Origin: Dinoroseobacter sp.
Lineage (GTDB): Bacteria; Pseudomonadota; Alphaproteobacteria; Rhodobacterales; Rhodobacteraceae
Direction: 5' to 3'
DNA length: 64,000 bases
NCBI GenBank assembly: GCA_030066795.1
Contig: JASJAW010000002.1
Coordinates: forward strand, 30,512 to 94,511
A program made the position numbers and the translations under genes. The notes beneath the pieces were generated by a model. That model searched no databases and was not told the origin of the DNA. It was given only the letters and a program-made list of their open reading frames with translations. This document shows, piece by piece, positions 53,052 through 61,176 of this stretch (positions are counted from its first letter, which is position 1; every line of letters starts with the position of its first letter).

Positions 53052-54164
53052 TCATAGGTAATTGAACTGCATGCGCAGCCAGAACAGCACGCGGGCCAGG
53101 AGTTCGATCGGGCCGGCCTCGTCTGTGATCAGAGTCGCGGACCCCGACATGCCGAGCTTGGTGGCGTGCGTTGGAAGGTCGCCCGGAAGCGCGAGGCGTA
53201 CAACGAACTGGTTGGAGCCCATCAACTCACTTAATGAAGGCAGCGCTCCTGTGGCGCCGCTGAGTGTGCCTTCTGCCGTGCCAGGGATTATTGAGTCGAT
53301 CTGCGTGACAAACGAGGTCCCGGGCAGCGACTGCATGGCCACCATCACCTCGGCCCCCACGGTGAAAGCATGCGCACCGCTTTGGCTGAATATGCCCGTT
53401 AACGCGCGGCGTTGATCCGGCACGAACGCCATGGCCGACCGGATGCTTGTCACGCGCTGGCCGGGACGCAGCGTCATCGCGGTGACCATCCCTTCTGCGG
53501 GCGCGGTGACCTCAGTCTGCTCAAGGCTCCATCGGGCGGAGATCAGGGCCTGTTCAGCCTGCACGACTGCGGCGTTCACGCCGTCCACTTCTGACGCGAT
53601 GCGAATCTCAATCCCGCGCCGCCGGGCCTCAGCTGCATTTAGGCTGGCTTGAAGCTGCTCGACATTCGAGATGGCTTCCTGCATCTGAAACTCGTTCGTC
53701 GCGCCGCGCTCGGCGAGCTGAGTGATGTCATCGCGGCGCACGATCCCGAAAGCGAGTTGGGCCTGCAGACGCTCGACCTCTGCAACGGCGCTGGCGAGTT
53801 CTTCCTCGAGCCCCTCAGCGGACGCGCGCGCATCCACCAGTGCGGCCTCAGACCGCGCGACCTCAGCCGCGAAGGGGGTCGGATCGATCCAGAAGAGCAG
53901 ATCTCCTTCGGCCACGATCTGGTTAGGCTCAACGGCCACGTCTATGACCGTACCGGAGACGTTTGGCGTGATTTCGATAGTCACGCCCTGGACCGTCACC
54001 CGGCCTGAAGGCGTGAGATAGTTCAGCGCTCCGATCACCACCAGTGCGATGATCAGGCCAATCGTTCCAACAACGGTTTTCCAGGTGGTGTTCCAGGGCA
54101 GAAGCTTAAACCGACCGAAGATCAGGTAAACGAGGATCGCGTAGAGACTGAGGACGATGACCAT
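53052..54164 (-). CDS. HlyD/YiaV-type membrane-fusion protein (first adaptor)
   Basis: 370 aa. Two helices at the N-terminus (VIVLSLYAILVYLIFGRFKLLPW, then TVVGTIGLIIALVVIGAL) are followed by a lipoyl half (ITPNVSGTVIDVAVEPNQIVAEGDLLF), a long coiled coil with many Glu/Ala heptads (about residues 100-200), and the second half (VTAPAEGMVTAMTLRPGQRV). The double-helix start resembles E. coli YiaV/YibH. It lies 12 bp upstream of the first barrel gene and 15 bp after the second, so all are one transcript. It is likely to span the periplasm between the inner membrane and a barrel. Confidence 0.88.
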   Translation of the reverse strand: MVIVLSLYAILVYLIFGRFKLLPWNTTWKTVVGTIGLIIALVVIGALNYLTPSGRVTVQGVTIEITPNVSGTVIDVAVEPNQIVAEGDLLFWIDPTPFAAEVARSEAALVDARASAEGLEEELASAVAEVERLQAQLAFGIVRRDDITQLAERGATNEFQMQEAISNVEQLQASLNAAEARRRGIEIRIASEVDGVNAAVVQAEQALISARWSLEQTEVTAPAEGMVTAMTLRPGQRVTSIRSAMAFVPDQRRALTGIFSQSGAHAFTVGAEVMVAMQSLPGTSFVTQIDSIIPGTAEGTLSGATGALPSLSELMGSNQFVVRLALPGDLPTHATKLGMSGSATLITDEAGPIELLARVLFWLRMQFNYL

Positions 54165-54179
54165 TTGCCGACTCCCGCC

Positions 54180-54983
54180 TTACTGCCAGCGATAGACGAG
54201 GCCGAAATAGGGCCCGTGCTGGGTGACGTCATAGGCGAACTTCCCGTCCGCGCGATTCGTGCTGAAATCGATGCTGTAGTAGCGATAGCCAAACCGGATC
54301 GACGTGTTGTCCCAAGGCTTCCAGTCGAAGAGCGCGTTGATCCCGTATTGCAGGTCATTGCCGCCGACGCCGAAGCCGCCAAAGTCAGCTTCGAGGATCG
54401 CCGCCCAGTCATCATTAATTTCCCACATGCCGCGGGCGCCAACCACAGGCTCCCACCAGCCTTCCGTTCCGCCGAGATTAATTCCCGGTCCCGGGCCCGT
54501 CAGTGACACTTCTTGCTTCAGTTCGTTGTAGCGAGCCCCGCCCTGAATATCGAAAGCAAAGCGCCGACCGTCCGCGCCATAGGCGGTGTCGACCACGCGA
54601 TAGGCCGCCAGGACCCCTAGCCAGGATTGCCGGATATCGACATCAACGGTCACCGGCGGCCCCGGCAAGGTGCCACCCGGCCCAAGGCTGACATAGTTCA
54701 GATCAGCGATCACACCCCAGTCGCCCTTCCAGGCCTCATACCGCCCGGCAATGGCGCCATCGAGCAGGTCCACCGCGTCACTGAAGTCCAGATCGAGCTT
54801 CACATCGGTATCGGCGATTGTGGATGTCCCGGAAGTACTTGCGGGCAAAAACGCGTAGATCTCGATCTCATGCCGCCACTGCGTTTCATCGAGGCCAGAG
54901 AAAGAGAGAGGTTCGGAAATCGCAGGTCCCACTGAGCAGAGTAAGGCGGCAACCGATGTAAGGGTTTTGGTCTTGATGAGCAT
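54180..54983 (-). CDS. Outer-membrane beta-barrel protein (second barrel)
   Basis: 267 aa with a signal peptide (cleavage near AIS|EPL). The pattern of alternating aromatic strands and Gly/Asp turns (WRHEIEIYAFLP, GVIADLNYVSLG, WLGVLAAYRVV, FAFDIQGGARYNEL, WAAILEADFGGFG, SIRFGYRYYSIDF) and a terminal Trp-Gln (LVYRWQ) mark an eight-to-ten-strand barrel similar to hypothetical OmpA-like-fold proteins. It follows the sulfatase gene after a 58-bp spacer with a hairpin. Function unknown. Confidence 0.82.
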   Translation of the reverse strand: MLIKTKTLTSVAALLCSVGPAISEPLSFSGLDETQWRHEIEIYAFLPASTSGTSTIADTDVKLDLDFSDAVDLLDGAIAGRYEAWKGDWGVIADLNYVSLGPGGTLPGPPVTVDVDIRQSWLGVLAAYRVVDTAYGADGRRFAFDIQGGARYNELKQEVSLTGPGPGINLGGTEGWWEPVVGARGMWEINDDWAAILEADFGGFGVGGNDLQYGINALFDWKPWDNTSIRFGYRYYSIDFSTNRADGKFAYDVTQHGPYFGLVYRWQ

Positions 54984-55004
54984 GGTTTCGTCTCCCTAGG
55001 AAGC

Positions 55005-55033
55005 GGCTGAGCCACGCCGCGCGCGGCTCAACC
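55005..55033 (-). repeat. Intercistronic hairpin between sulfatase and second barrel gene
   Basis: GGCTGAGCC (55005-55013) and GGCTCAACC (55025-55033) form a 9-bp stem with one G-T pair and an 11-base GC-rich loop. It lies directly after the sulfatase stop, and no T tract follows. It may stabilise the sulfatase message or reduce read-through into the membrane genes. Confidence 0.5.
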
Positions 55034-55041
55034 GGATTTTC

Positions 55042-56625
55042 TTAGTGACCTTGTGACTTCAGCCGTGCTTCTTCCGGCGTCATCGGAGCGCGGTGCGGGA
55101 ATTGCTGCACACGGCCCATATGCTGGCCCAGCAGTTGCTGCATTGGCTGGACCGCCCAGAGGCCCGGGTAAAGCGCGCCGTACTTCTCGCCCGGGTCACG
55201 CCGCACGTTGTAGAAATCCATACCCGGCAGGCCGCCCTTCGCTTCGGAGATATGAATTTTGTGGTTGTTGTAGCGGAAGGCGCCCAGCACATCGCCGCTG
55301 TAGTGCGCCATGAACTGGCGGCGTCCATGCCCTTCGCCATTCAGCAAAAGCGACGTCTGATCAACACCGTCGGTGATCCGGTCATTGGGGATCTGGTCCA
55401 TGGCCCCGCCAATCCGCGCGGCGGTGGTGAACAGGTCCGTCACATGGACGACATCAACCGGGTCCTGCATCGGATCAATCATGCCCGGCCACCAGGCCAT
55501 CGCGGGGACCCGCACACCGCCTTCGAGCACGTCGCCCTTGGCGCCTTGCAGGAGCGTGTAGCCAGAAGTTGGCCAGAAGGCGTACATCGGACCGTTGTCG
55601 CTGATCCACAGGACCAGGGTGTTCTCGGCGATGCCCTCGTCCCTCAGCGTGTCGAGCAGTTGACCAACATGCTTGTCGTGCATGGCCATGAAGGAGCCCT
55701 GCCGATTGTTCTTGTCGACCCGAGGGTCATCCATGAACTCCTGAGACGGGGCGATCTGGTTCGCGTAGGACGCCCAGTAGATGAAGAACGGGTTCTCGTC
55801 GTCGGCGTGGTCTTTCACGTACTCAGTGATCTGACCAATCGACTCGTTCTCAAAGGCTTCCTGCCGCTCGGGAGACAGTTCACCTGCCACTCCTTCGATG
55901 GGCGTGCGTCCTTCGCCTTTACGCCCGACATACCCACCGACCGACAGGTCGATTCCTGTCTGTTCCTTGTAGGTGTCGTAACCTGGGAAATCGGCAAACG
56001 GATAGGTGCCGCTCGGGTCCTCGAAGGAGGCTTGCCAGTAGTCCGGGGCGCCATTGAACAGCCCGTAATAGGCATAGTCATAGCCCTGGTTCTCAGGCGC
56101 GTGTTCTTCCAGATCGCCCAGATGCCACTTGCCCCACATCGCGGTGTTGTAGCCAACCTCGCTGAGAACCTCGGCGACGGTAACTTCTTCTGGTGAGAGC
56201 CCATCGACCATGCCGGGCCACAGGACTGACAAAAGGCCAGTGCGGACCGGGTGACGCCCGGTGTTGAGGGCGATCCGCGTGGGGGTGCAGGACGGCTCGG
56301 CATAGGAGGACCAGAACCGCATCCCCTCGAAGGCCATGGTGTCCAGTTCATCCGAGGGCGTGCCACGGTGCTTGCCACCGCCTTGCCAGCCCAGCTCGCC
56401 CCAACCGATATCGTCTGTGAGAATGTAGATGATGTTGGGCTTCTTGCCGAAGCGGCCTTCAAGCTCAGCCAGCTTCGCGTCAATGTCCGCGTCCTCGGCG
56501 GCCCAGGCGGCCGCATTGCGCTCGGCATGGGCCATATGTGGGCCGTCAGGTTCCAGCGCCTTCAGTGGCGTGGCGACTGCCATCAGCGCTGTCAGCGCCG
56601 TTCCAAGTTTCAATGTAGTTTTCAT
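55042..56625 (-). CDS. Secreted arylsulfatase-type sulfatase (Cys-type, formylglycine)
   Basis: 527 aa with a signal peptide. It has the sulfatase S1 fold. The metal pair Asp71/Asp72 lies in ILTDDIGWGELG, the formylglycine site is PSCTPTRIALNTGR with Cys113, which must be converted to formylglycine, and Arg117. Later come GKWHLG, and ISDNGP with metal Asp/Asn. The Cys makes it a type acted on by a formylglycine-generating enzyme, which is not in the window. The ATG at 56625 follows GGAGGG; an in-frame upstream extension to 56727 has no signal. It is the second gene of the envelope cassette and may desulfate a marine polysaccharide or an aryl sulfate. Confidence 0.92.
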   Translation of the reverse strand: MKTTLKLGTALTALMAVATPLKALEPDGPHMAHAERNAAAWAAEDADIDAKLAELEGRFGKKPNIIYILTDDIGWGELGWQGGGKHRGTPSDELDTMAFEGMRFWSSYAEPSCTPTRIALNTGRHPVRTGLLSVLWPGMVDGLSPEEVTVAEVLSEVGYNTAMWGKWHLGDLEEHAPENQGYDYAYYGLFNGAPDYWQASFEDPSGTYPFADFPGYDTYKEQTGIDLSVGGYVGRKGEGRTPIEGVAGELSPERQEAFENESIGQITEYVKDHADDENPFFIYWASYANQIAPSQEFMDDPRVDKNNRQGSFMAMHDKHVGQLLDTLRDEGIAENTLVLWISDNGPMYAFWPTSGYTLLQGAKGDVLEGGVRVPAMAWWPGMIDPMQDPVDVVHVTDLFTTAARIGGAMDQIPNDRITDGVDQTSLLLNGEGHGRRQFMAHYSGDVLGAFRYNNHKIHISEAKGGLPGMDFYNVRRDPGEKYGALYPGLWAVQPMQQLLGQHMGRVQQFPHRAPMTPEEARLKSQGH

Positions 56626-56753
56626 GTTTCCCTCCATGGTCTTGCAGTTAATTTCGTTTATCCGCACAGACACTTCCCCGTCTTCAGCATGCGAATTCGG
56701 AGCGGCGTCTGACATGACGTGTGTCAATGTGCAGGCATGGTTTCGCGTATTTC

Positions 56754-57188
56754 TCAGTGCGCCTCTGCGCCAGCAAAGCTGTCGGCATGGAGCCGCGCGT
56801 CGATCGCTTCGGCGACCGCAAGCTCGGCCTCTTCCATTGCGACAAGCGCGAAATCGAGCGCGACGGCGGCGTTGAATTCCAGCCGCTCTGCCCGGTGCTC
56901 CGCGCGCCTGGCGTCAATGGCATCTTTCTTGGCCTCGATCTGGGCCTGCACGCCCAGCGCTTTTGCTGTCACGGACGCGTTGAAGGCGGACCAGGCGGAG
57001 GCGATCGCATCGCCCTTGCTTTCGATCCGTGCCTGCAGGGCCTGCCGGCGGGTGGCCACTTCGGCCTCCATCGCGGTGATCTTCGCTTCGCGCTTGCTTT
57101 GCTGTTCCGCCCGGAAAGCGGCCGCGCGCGCTTCGATGTCGCCGACACGGACCGACAGATCAGAGAGTTTCTCGGAAAGTGTTGTCAA
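56754..57188 (-). CDS. Coiled-coil protein, first gene of the sulfatase cassette
   Basis: 144 aa, almost all alpha-helical heptads rich in Ala, Glu and Arg (EARAAAFRAEQQSKREAKI, ARIESKGDAIASAW), no signal peptide or membrane helix visible. The start is a TTG with AAGGAG eight bases upstream; the frame stays open further to 57356 but without a ribosome site. It is divergent from the LysR gene and 128 bp ahead of the sulfatase. It looks like a cytosolic scaffold. No homologous family is recognised. Confidence 0.68.
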   Translation of the reverse strand: MTTLSEKLSDLSVRVGDIEARAAAFRAEQQSKREAKITAMEAEVATRRQALQARIESKGDAIASAWSAFNASVTAKALGVQAQIEAKKDAIDARRAEHRAERLEFNAAVALDFALVAMEEAELAVAEAIDARLHADSFAGAEAH

Positions 57189-57378
57189 CTGTGTGTCTCC
57201 TTCCTTGGAGCAGCGTTCCCTGTTCCGTGCCGGACAAACCGGTACCGGTTCCTGCCCACGGACAATCATGGGAGGCATAAGAAGCGTGCTTTGTTTTTCG
57301 TATTGAGCGGCCATCTGGCCTGCGCTCTTGGTGACACGATCACCCGACTCGCTCAATGACCTTGAGCGAATAATTAAG

Positions 57379-57393
57379 ATTCTATAATAGAAT
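57379..57393. promoter_or_regulatory. Perfect dyad, probable operator of the LysR regulator
   Basis: ATTCTATAATAGAAT is a perfect 7-1-7 inverted repeat. It contains a T-N11-A core as in LysR-type boxes and a perfect -10 box TATAAT on the plus strand (57383-57388). It lies 7 bp before the LysR ATG and about 190 bp from the divergent cassette. It probably serves for autoregulation, and possibly for control of the cassette. Binding is inferred. Confidence 0.62.
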
Positions 57394-57400
57394 AACTGTT

Positions 57401-58303
57401 ATGGATCAGTTTGTTGCAATGCGCGCCTTCGTACGCGTGGTCCAGGCGCAAAGCTTTCAGGAAGCCGCCAAACTCGAACGTTTGGCGCAGGGCACTGTCA
57501 GCAAGCGCGTGGCCGCGCTGGAAGATCATCTTGGGGTTCAACTGCTGGTTCGAAACCAGCGTGGTGTAACGCTGACAGCGTTGGGTGAAACCCACTACGC
57601 CAATTGCCTACGCATCCTTGAAGAGTTAGACGCAGCCGAAGCCCGGATCAGGACGGATGCGCAAACCCCGGCTGGTGTGATCCGCGTGTCGATGTCACCT
57701 GTGCTTTCGCGGATACTCCTTGCGCCCCTGCTCGCAGAGTTTGTCCGCGAGTATCCGAAGATCGAGGTCACTTGTTTCCTGACCGAAGCCCATGTCGATA
57801 TCATTGGCGAAGGAATCGATCTGGCGATCCGTGCCCGGCATCTCGAGGATTCTTCGCTCATCGCGGCACGATTGTCTTCAAATCCTCTGATGCTGGCGGC
57901 CGCGCCGGACTATCTCGCCCGGGCGCCGCGTCTGCAGCAACCGGAAGATCTAAAAAGCCATCGTTGCCTGACATTCCAACGTATGAAATCGGCGCAGACC
58001 TGGCGTTTCACGCAAGGTCGAAAGGTGCGGGAGGTCGCCATTGAGGGACCGTTGGCGGCCGATCAGGGCGACACGCTCGTCGAAATGGCGGTGGCAGGGG
58101 CCGGGATCGTCATGATGCCCGAATGGGTGATGAAAGAAAAACTTGCCGATGGGGAGCTTGTGCCGGTCCTGACTGAGTGGATGCCCCCCAGCATTCCACT
58201 GCACATCGTCTATCCGAACAGTGCCGCAGTGCCCCTTCGCACGCGCTTGCTGGCAGATCACATCCGACGCGAGGTGCGAAAGTCTGAGCTGCTGCCGCGC
58301 TGA
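57401..58303 (+). CDS. LysR-family transcriptional regulator
   Basis: 300 aa. The N-terminal winged helix-turn-helix is MDQFVAMRAFVRVVQAQSFQEAAKLERLAQGTVSKRVAALEDHLGVQLL in family terms (HTH around residues 17-37: SFQEAAKLERLAQGTVSKRV). It then has the linker helix and a periplasmic-binding-like effector domain (VIRVSMSPVLSRILLAPLLAEF onward). It belongs to the CrgA/DsdC-like subgroup that binds small ligands. There is no ribosome site ahead of the ATG, which sits 12 bases after a perfect -10 box. Divergence from the sulfatase cassette makes that operon the likely target. Confidence 0.92.
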   Translation: MDQFVAMRAFVRVVQAQSFQEAAKLERLAQGTVSKRVAALEDHLGVQLLVRNQRGVTLTALGETHYANCLRILEELDAAEARIRTDAQTPAGVIRVSMSPVLSRILLAPLLAEFVREYPKIEVTCFLTEAHVDIIGEGIDLAIRARHLEDSSLIAARLSSNPLMLAAAPDYLARAPRLQQPEDLKSHRCLTFQRMKSAQTWRFTQGRKVREVAIEGPLAADQGDTLVEMAVAGAGIVMMPEWVMKEKLADGELVPVLTEWMPPSIPLHIVYPNSAAVPLRTRLLADHIRREVRKSELLPR

Positions 58304-58428
58304 CCCCCGCAAGCAGAGACTCAACCGCCGATGTTTCGCTTTACCGCTCCCTCTACCGGGTACTACCCTTGGATCGACCACGCAGGACACTCACTCTTTA
58401 CGCGGTGAATATGGAGACAGGAAAACGC

Positions 58429-58755
58429 ATGACGTTCTCTGAACGATGGAAATCGGCTTTCGACGCCCGCGATCGCGACGCATTCGATGAACTTATCGAC
58501 GACGCATTTCTCTATGTTCGACATCAATCGGGTAAGGACATCACCAAGGACCGGATCATTGATATCTGGTGCTCAGAGGGACCGCGCCCCATTCGGCGCG
58601 ATTACAGGATCGTCTATGAAAACGACGAGATTTGCGTCACCCACCAATTCATTGACTTTCCAAGTGGCGATAAGGAATCCGTGATGGTCGTTATGCTGCT
58701 GAGAAATGAGAAACTGATCAGGATGGAAACCGGCGCAACCCCGATGCCATCTTAA
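58429..58755 (+). CDS. NTF2-like/SnoaL-type protein
   Basis: 108 aa. The predicted layout is one N-terminal helix (FSERWKSAFDARDRDAFDELIDDAFLYVRH), then four or five strands, matching the cone-shaped NTF2-like fold used for small-molecule enzymes and binding. The ATG at 58429 has AGGAAA about six bases upstream; ATGs at 58411 and 58369 are also in frame with weaker sites. It lies 125 bp after the LysR gene. No catalytic residues can be named. Confidence 0.7.
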   Translation: MTFSERWKSAFDARDRDAFDELIDDAFLYVRHQSGKDITKDRIIDIWCSEGPRPIRRDYRIVYENDEICVTHQFIDFPSGDKESVMVVMLLRNEKLIRMETGATPMPS

Positions 58756-58826
58756 GCTTAAACACATCAAACGCGAGACCGCGTGCTTCTGCTCCAAACT
58801 AAATGGAGTGAGTTTGCATGAGCAGC

Positions 58827-59243
58827 CTAACGGATCACGTACACCGACATAGGCGCGTGGGTGGCCACATAGCCTGCGTTCGACGAGAAGAAGTGGTCTT
58901 TTATTCCGGGAATATGACTTGCCATAACGATCAGATCACTGCCTGTGGTCTTGGCTGCTTCAATGATCTCCGACCCGACATGCAAGTGAAGATCTTTGCG
59001 TAATGCAACACGCTCTTCCACTTTGATACCGTGGTGCTTTGATTGTCTCTCTGCGAAGTCGCCTAAAGCCGCCGTCATGCGGTCGCCTTCAGTTACGGCT
59101 GAGGGCGTTGGCACAGAATCCACGACGCCAAAGTAAACTACGGTCGCGTCGTTTTCCTTGGCGATGTGAGCGGCTGAGTCCAACGCCTTCGAGAGCTTAT
59201 CAATGTGAGCGACATCAACGGGCACCAAGATGCGAGCATACAC
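58827..59243 (-). CDS. UspA-family universal stress protein
   Basis: 138 aa, single Usp domain. Typical elements are MYARILVPVDVAHIDKLSKALD at the start, SDLIVMASHIPG, and the end FFSSNAGYVATHAPMSVYVIR, which corresponds to the ATP-binding G-x2-G-x9-G(S/T) region. That region reads with Ser/Asn in place of the glycines (the segment after ASH), so nucleotide binding is uncertain. The start is a GTG with GGAGG seven bases upstream. It converges on the NTF2-like gene. Confidence 0.88.
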   Translation of the reverse strand: MYARILVPVDVAHIDKLSKALDSAAHIAKENDATVVYFGVVDSVPTPSAVTEGDRMTAALGDFAERQSKHHGIKVEERVALRKDLHLHVGSEIIEAAKTTGSDLIVMASHIPGIKDHFFSSNAGYVATHAPMSVYVIR

Positions 59244-59434
59244 GGCTTTTCCTCCCCTTTTCCTATCAGGCTATTGGCTGAATCCCATTTTGGCATTGAC
59301 CCTGATCAATCAGTTCTGCGCGCCAACTTCGGTTTTCTGGTCGAATGCTTCGCGAAGTTTGCGCAGCGCTTAAACCAAAGTTGAATTGCGCGAGAGGTCA
59401 GATCGTGGCTCTATTTGCGCAGAAGGAGCCCCAA

Positions 59435-60217
59435 ATGCTAAAATTCGTACTCGCCGTTTTATCGGTGGCGGTAGTTCCGGTGTCTCTGGGTGCCGAAGAA
59501 CTGCGGACCCAGCTGGACGATCCCTATGACTCCGGTATGTGGGACTATCACCAGATCGAGCTTTTGGGGAATCCAAAAGACATACGGTTCGATGACCGCG
59601 TGATTGTACGCGCGCCAGCGTCCGCAGAGGACGCGTTCAATGTCCCACTCATGGTTGATGCAACCGGGATCGACAACGTGGAGGAGATCATCGTCTCCGT
59701 CGACTACGGCCCGATCCCGCATATCCTGACCTACTATCCCGGCGCGGCGGAACCGAAGCTTGAGCTGCGCTTCAAAATCGATCAGGCCACCGCAATCCGG
59801 GCATCCGTGCGAACCTCTTCGGGCAGCTGGCATGTGGGCAGCACCCGGATTGATGCCGCCGGTGGCGGATGCGCTGCACCGGCGCAGGCCTACGCCTCGG
59901 ATGACTGGGAAGATCATTTGGGGGAGATCAACGGGCGTCTCTGGACAGCTTCCGGCCGGGCCCGCCTGATTGTTGATCATCCTATGGATACCGGGCTTGC
60001 CGATGGCATTCCGGTTTTCATCATCAAAGAGCTGCATTTTCTGAATGATGATGGATCAGAGTTAGCGCACATCGATTTAAAGGAGCCAGTAAACGAGGAT
60101 CCCGCCTTCACGCTCTTTTTTGATCCCGACGACATGCCAGCGCTGCTTCATGTCCAAGGACGCGACAACAATGGCAACGAGATTGCCGGAACCCTGACGG
60201 GTGAGGCGCTGAATTGA
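59435..60217 (+). CDS. Quinoprotein-dehydrogenase-associated SoxYZ-like carrier
   Basis: 260 aa with a signal peptide (cleavage near LGA|EEL). It fuses a SoxY-like N-terminal half and a SoxZ-like C-terminal half, and carries a single Cys in GGGCAAP near residue 150, the equivalent of the SoxY carrier Cys. Such fused carriers are named for their association with PQQ-dependent dehydrogenases rather than with thiosulfate oxidation. AAGGAG precedes the ATG by about six bases; a frame open to 59345 lacks a site. It overlaps the next gene by four bases (TTGA). Confidence 0.88.
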   Translation: MLKFVLAVLSVAVVPVSLGAEELRTQLDDPYDSGMWDYHQIELLGNPKDIRFDDRVIVRAPASAEDAFNVPLMVDATGIDNVEEIIVSVDYGPIPHILTYYPGAAEPKLELRFKIDQATAIRASVRTSSGSWHVGSTRIDAAGGGCAAPAQAYASDDWEDHLGEINGRLWTASGRARLIVDHPMDTGLADGIPVFIIKELHFLNDDGSELAHIDLKEPVNEDPAFTLFFDPDDMPALLHVQGRDNNGNEIAGTLTGEALN

Positions 60218-61170
60218 CCCCGACGAGACGTACGGCGCTCGGTTTTATGGCGGCTGCCGCCGGGTCTGTTGCCCTTCCGGGACGTGTTTTTGCCTCCGCC
60301 AAGTTCAAGTATGACTTGCAGCCAAAGCCAGCCATGAGCGGCGTCTGGATGATAGAAGGCGCAACCGACTATTTTTCTATGCAGAACGGCGGCGCGATCG
60401 TGAACTGTGCACTCTTGCAGGGCGAGACAGGTCTGATCCTCATCGATACCGGCCCATCGCGACGCTATGCAGAGGAATTGCGCTTAAGCGTTCAAGCGCT
60501 CGACCTGCGCGGTGTTTCAGCCGTCGTAAATACCCACAACCATCCTGATCACTATTTCGGAAACCAGGTCTTTGCTGACAAACCGATCTACGGCCTTGGC
60601 GAAATGATCGAACTTGCTATTACGCATGGGGACAGCTTCTCAAACAATATGTACCGCCTGCTCGGAGACTGGATGCGAGGAACCGAACCAATGCCGCCAA
60701 CAGCGGCGCTGGCCACTGGGGAAGTCACTATAGACGGCCGCAAGTTCCTTGCTCTGCCCCTTGCCGGACATACGGAAACAGATCTCGCTCTGCTAGACAC
60801 CGAAACCGGATTATTGATCGCCGGCGACCTGGCCTTTCTGGATCGTGCGCCAGCAACCACCAATGCAAACCTAGAGACTTGGCAAGCCGCGCTTACCGAA
60901 CTGCAAGCACTGAACGCAGCGGCCATCTTGCCCGGGCACGGCCCGCTCGACCGCAGCGGCGCATCGCTTGCGCAAACCAGTGCCTATCTGAGCTGGCTGG
61001 AAACGACATTCACCGAGGGCGCGAATAGCGGGCTCGACATGGTGGATTTGATGGACAGTCCTATGCCTGCCGAGTTTGCGGCTATGGGGGCACAACCCGA
61101 GGAATTCCACAGATCAATCTCGCATCTTTTTCCTGATATCGAGCGCCGCGAGTTACCCCGCGCCAATTGA
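60214..61170 (+). CDS. Quinoprotein relay-system zinc metallohydrolase (MBL fold), Tat-exported
   Basis: 318 aa. A Tat signal (TRRTALGFMAAAAG) precedes a metallo-beta-lactamase fold. Zinc ligands are HNHPDH (His108, His110, Asp112, His113), LAGHTETD, IAGDLAFL and LPGHGPLD. These proteins occur beside SoxYZ-like carriers in PQQ-dehydrogenase gene clusters, and the reaction is unknown. The start is a TTG whose overlap with the carrier stop (TTGA) shows translational coupling. It is followed after a short gap by the convergent CxxxCW gene. Confidence 0.88.
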   Translation: MTPTRRTALGFMAAAAGSVALPGRVFASAKFKYDLQPKPAMSGVWMIEGATDYFSMQNGGAIVNCALLQGETGLILIDTGPSRRYAEELRLSVQALDLRGVSAVVNTHNHPDHYFGNQVFADKPIYGLGEMIELAITHGDSFSNNMYRLLGDWMRGTEPMPPTAALATGEVTIDGRKFLALPLAGHTETDLALLDTETGLLIAGDLAFLDRAPATTNANLETWQAALTELQALNAAAILPGHGPLDRSGASLAQTSAYLSWLETTFTEGANSGLDMVDLMDSPMPAEFAAMGAQPEEFHRSISHLFPDIERRELPRAN

Positions 61171-61176
61171 TGCGCG

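Noticed and set aside
55093..56196. 367-codon open frame antisense to the sulfatase
   Set aside because: It covers the sulfatase active-site region on the other strand, with no ribosome site and no domain signature.
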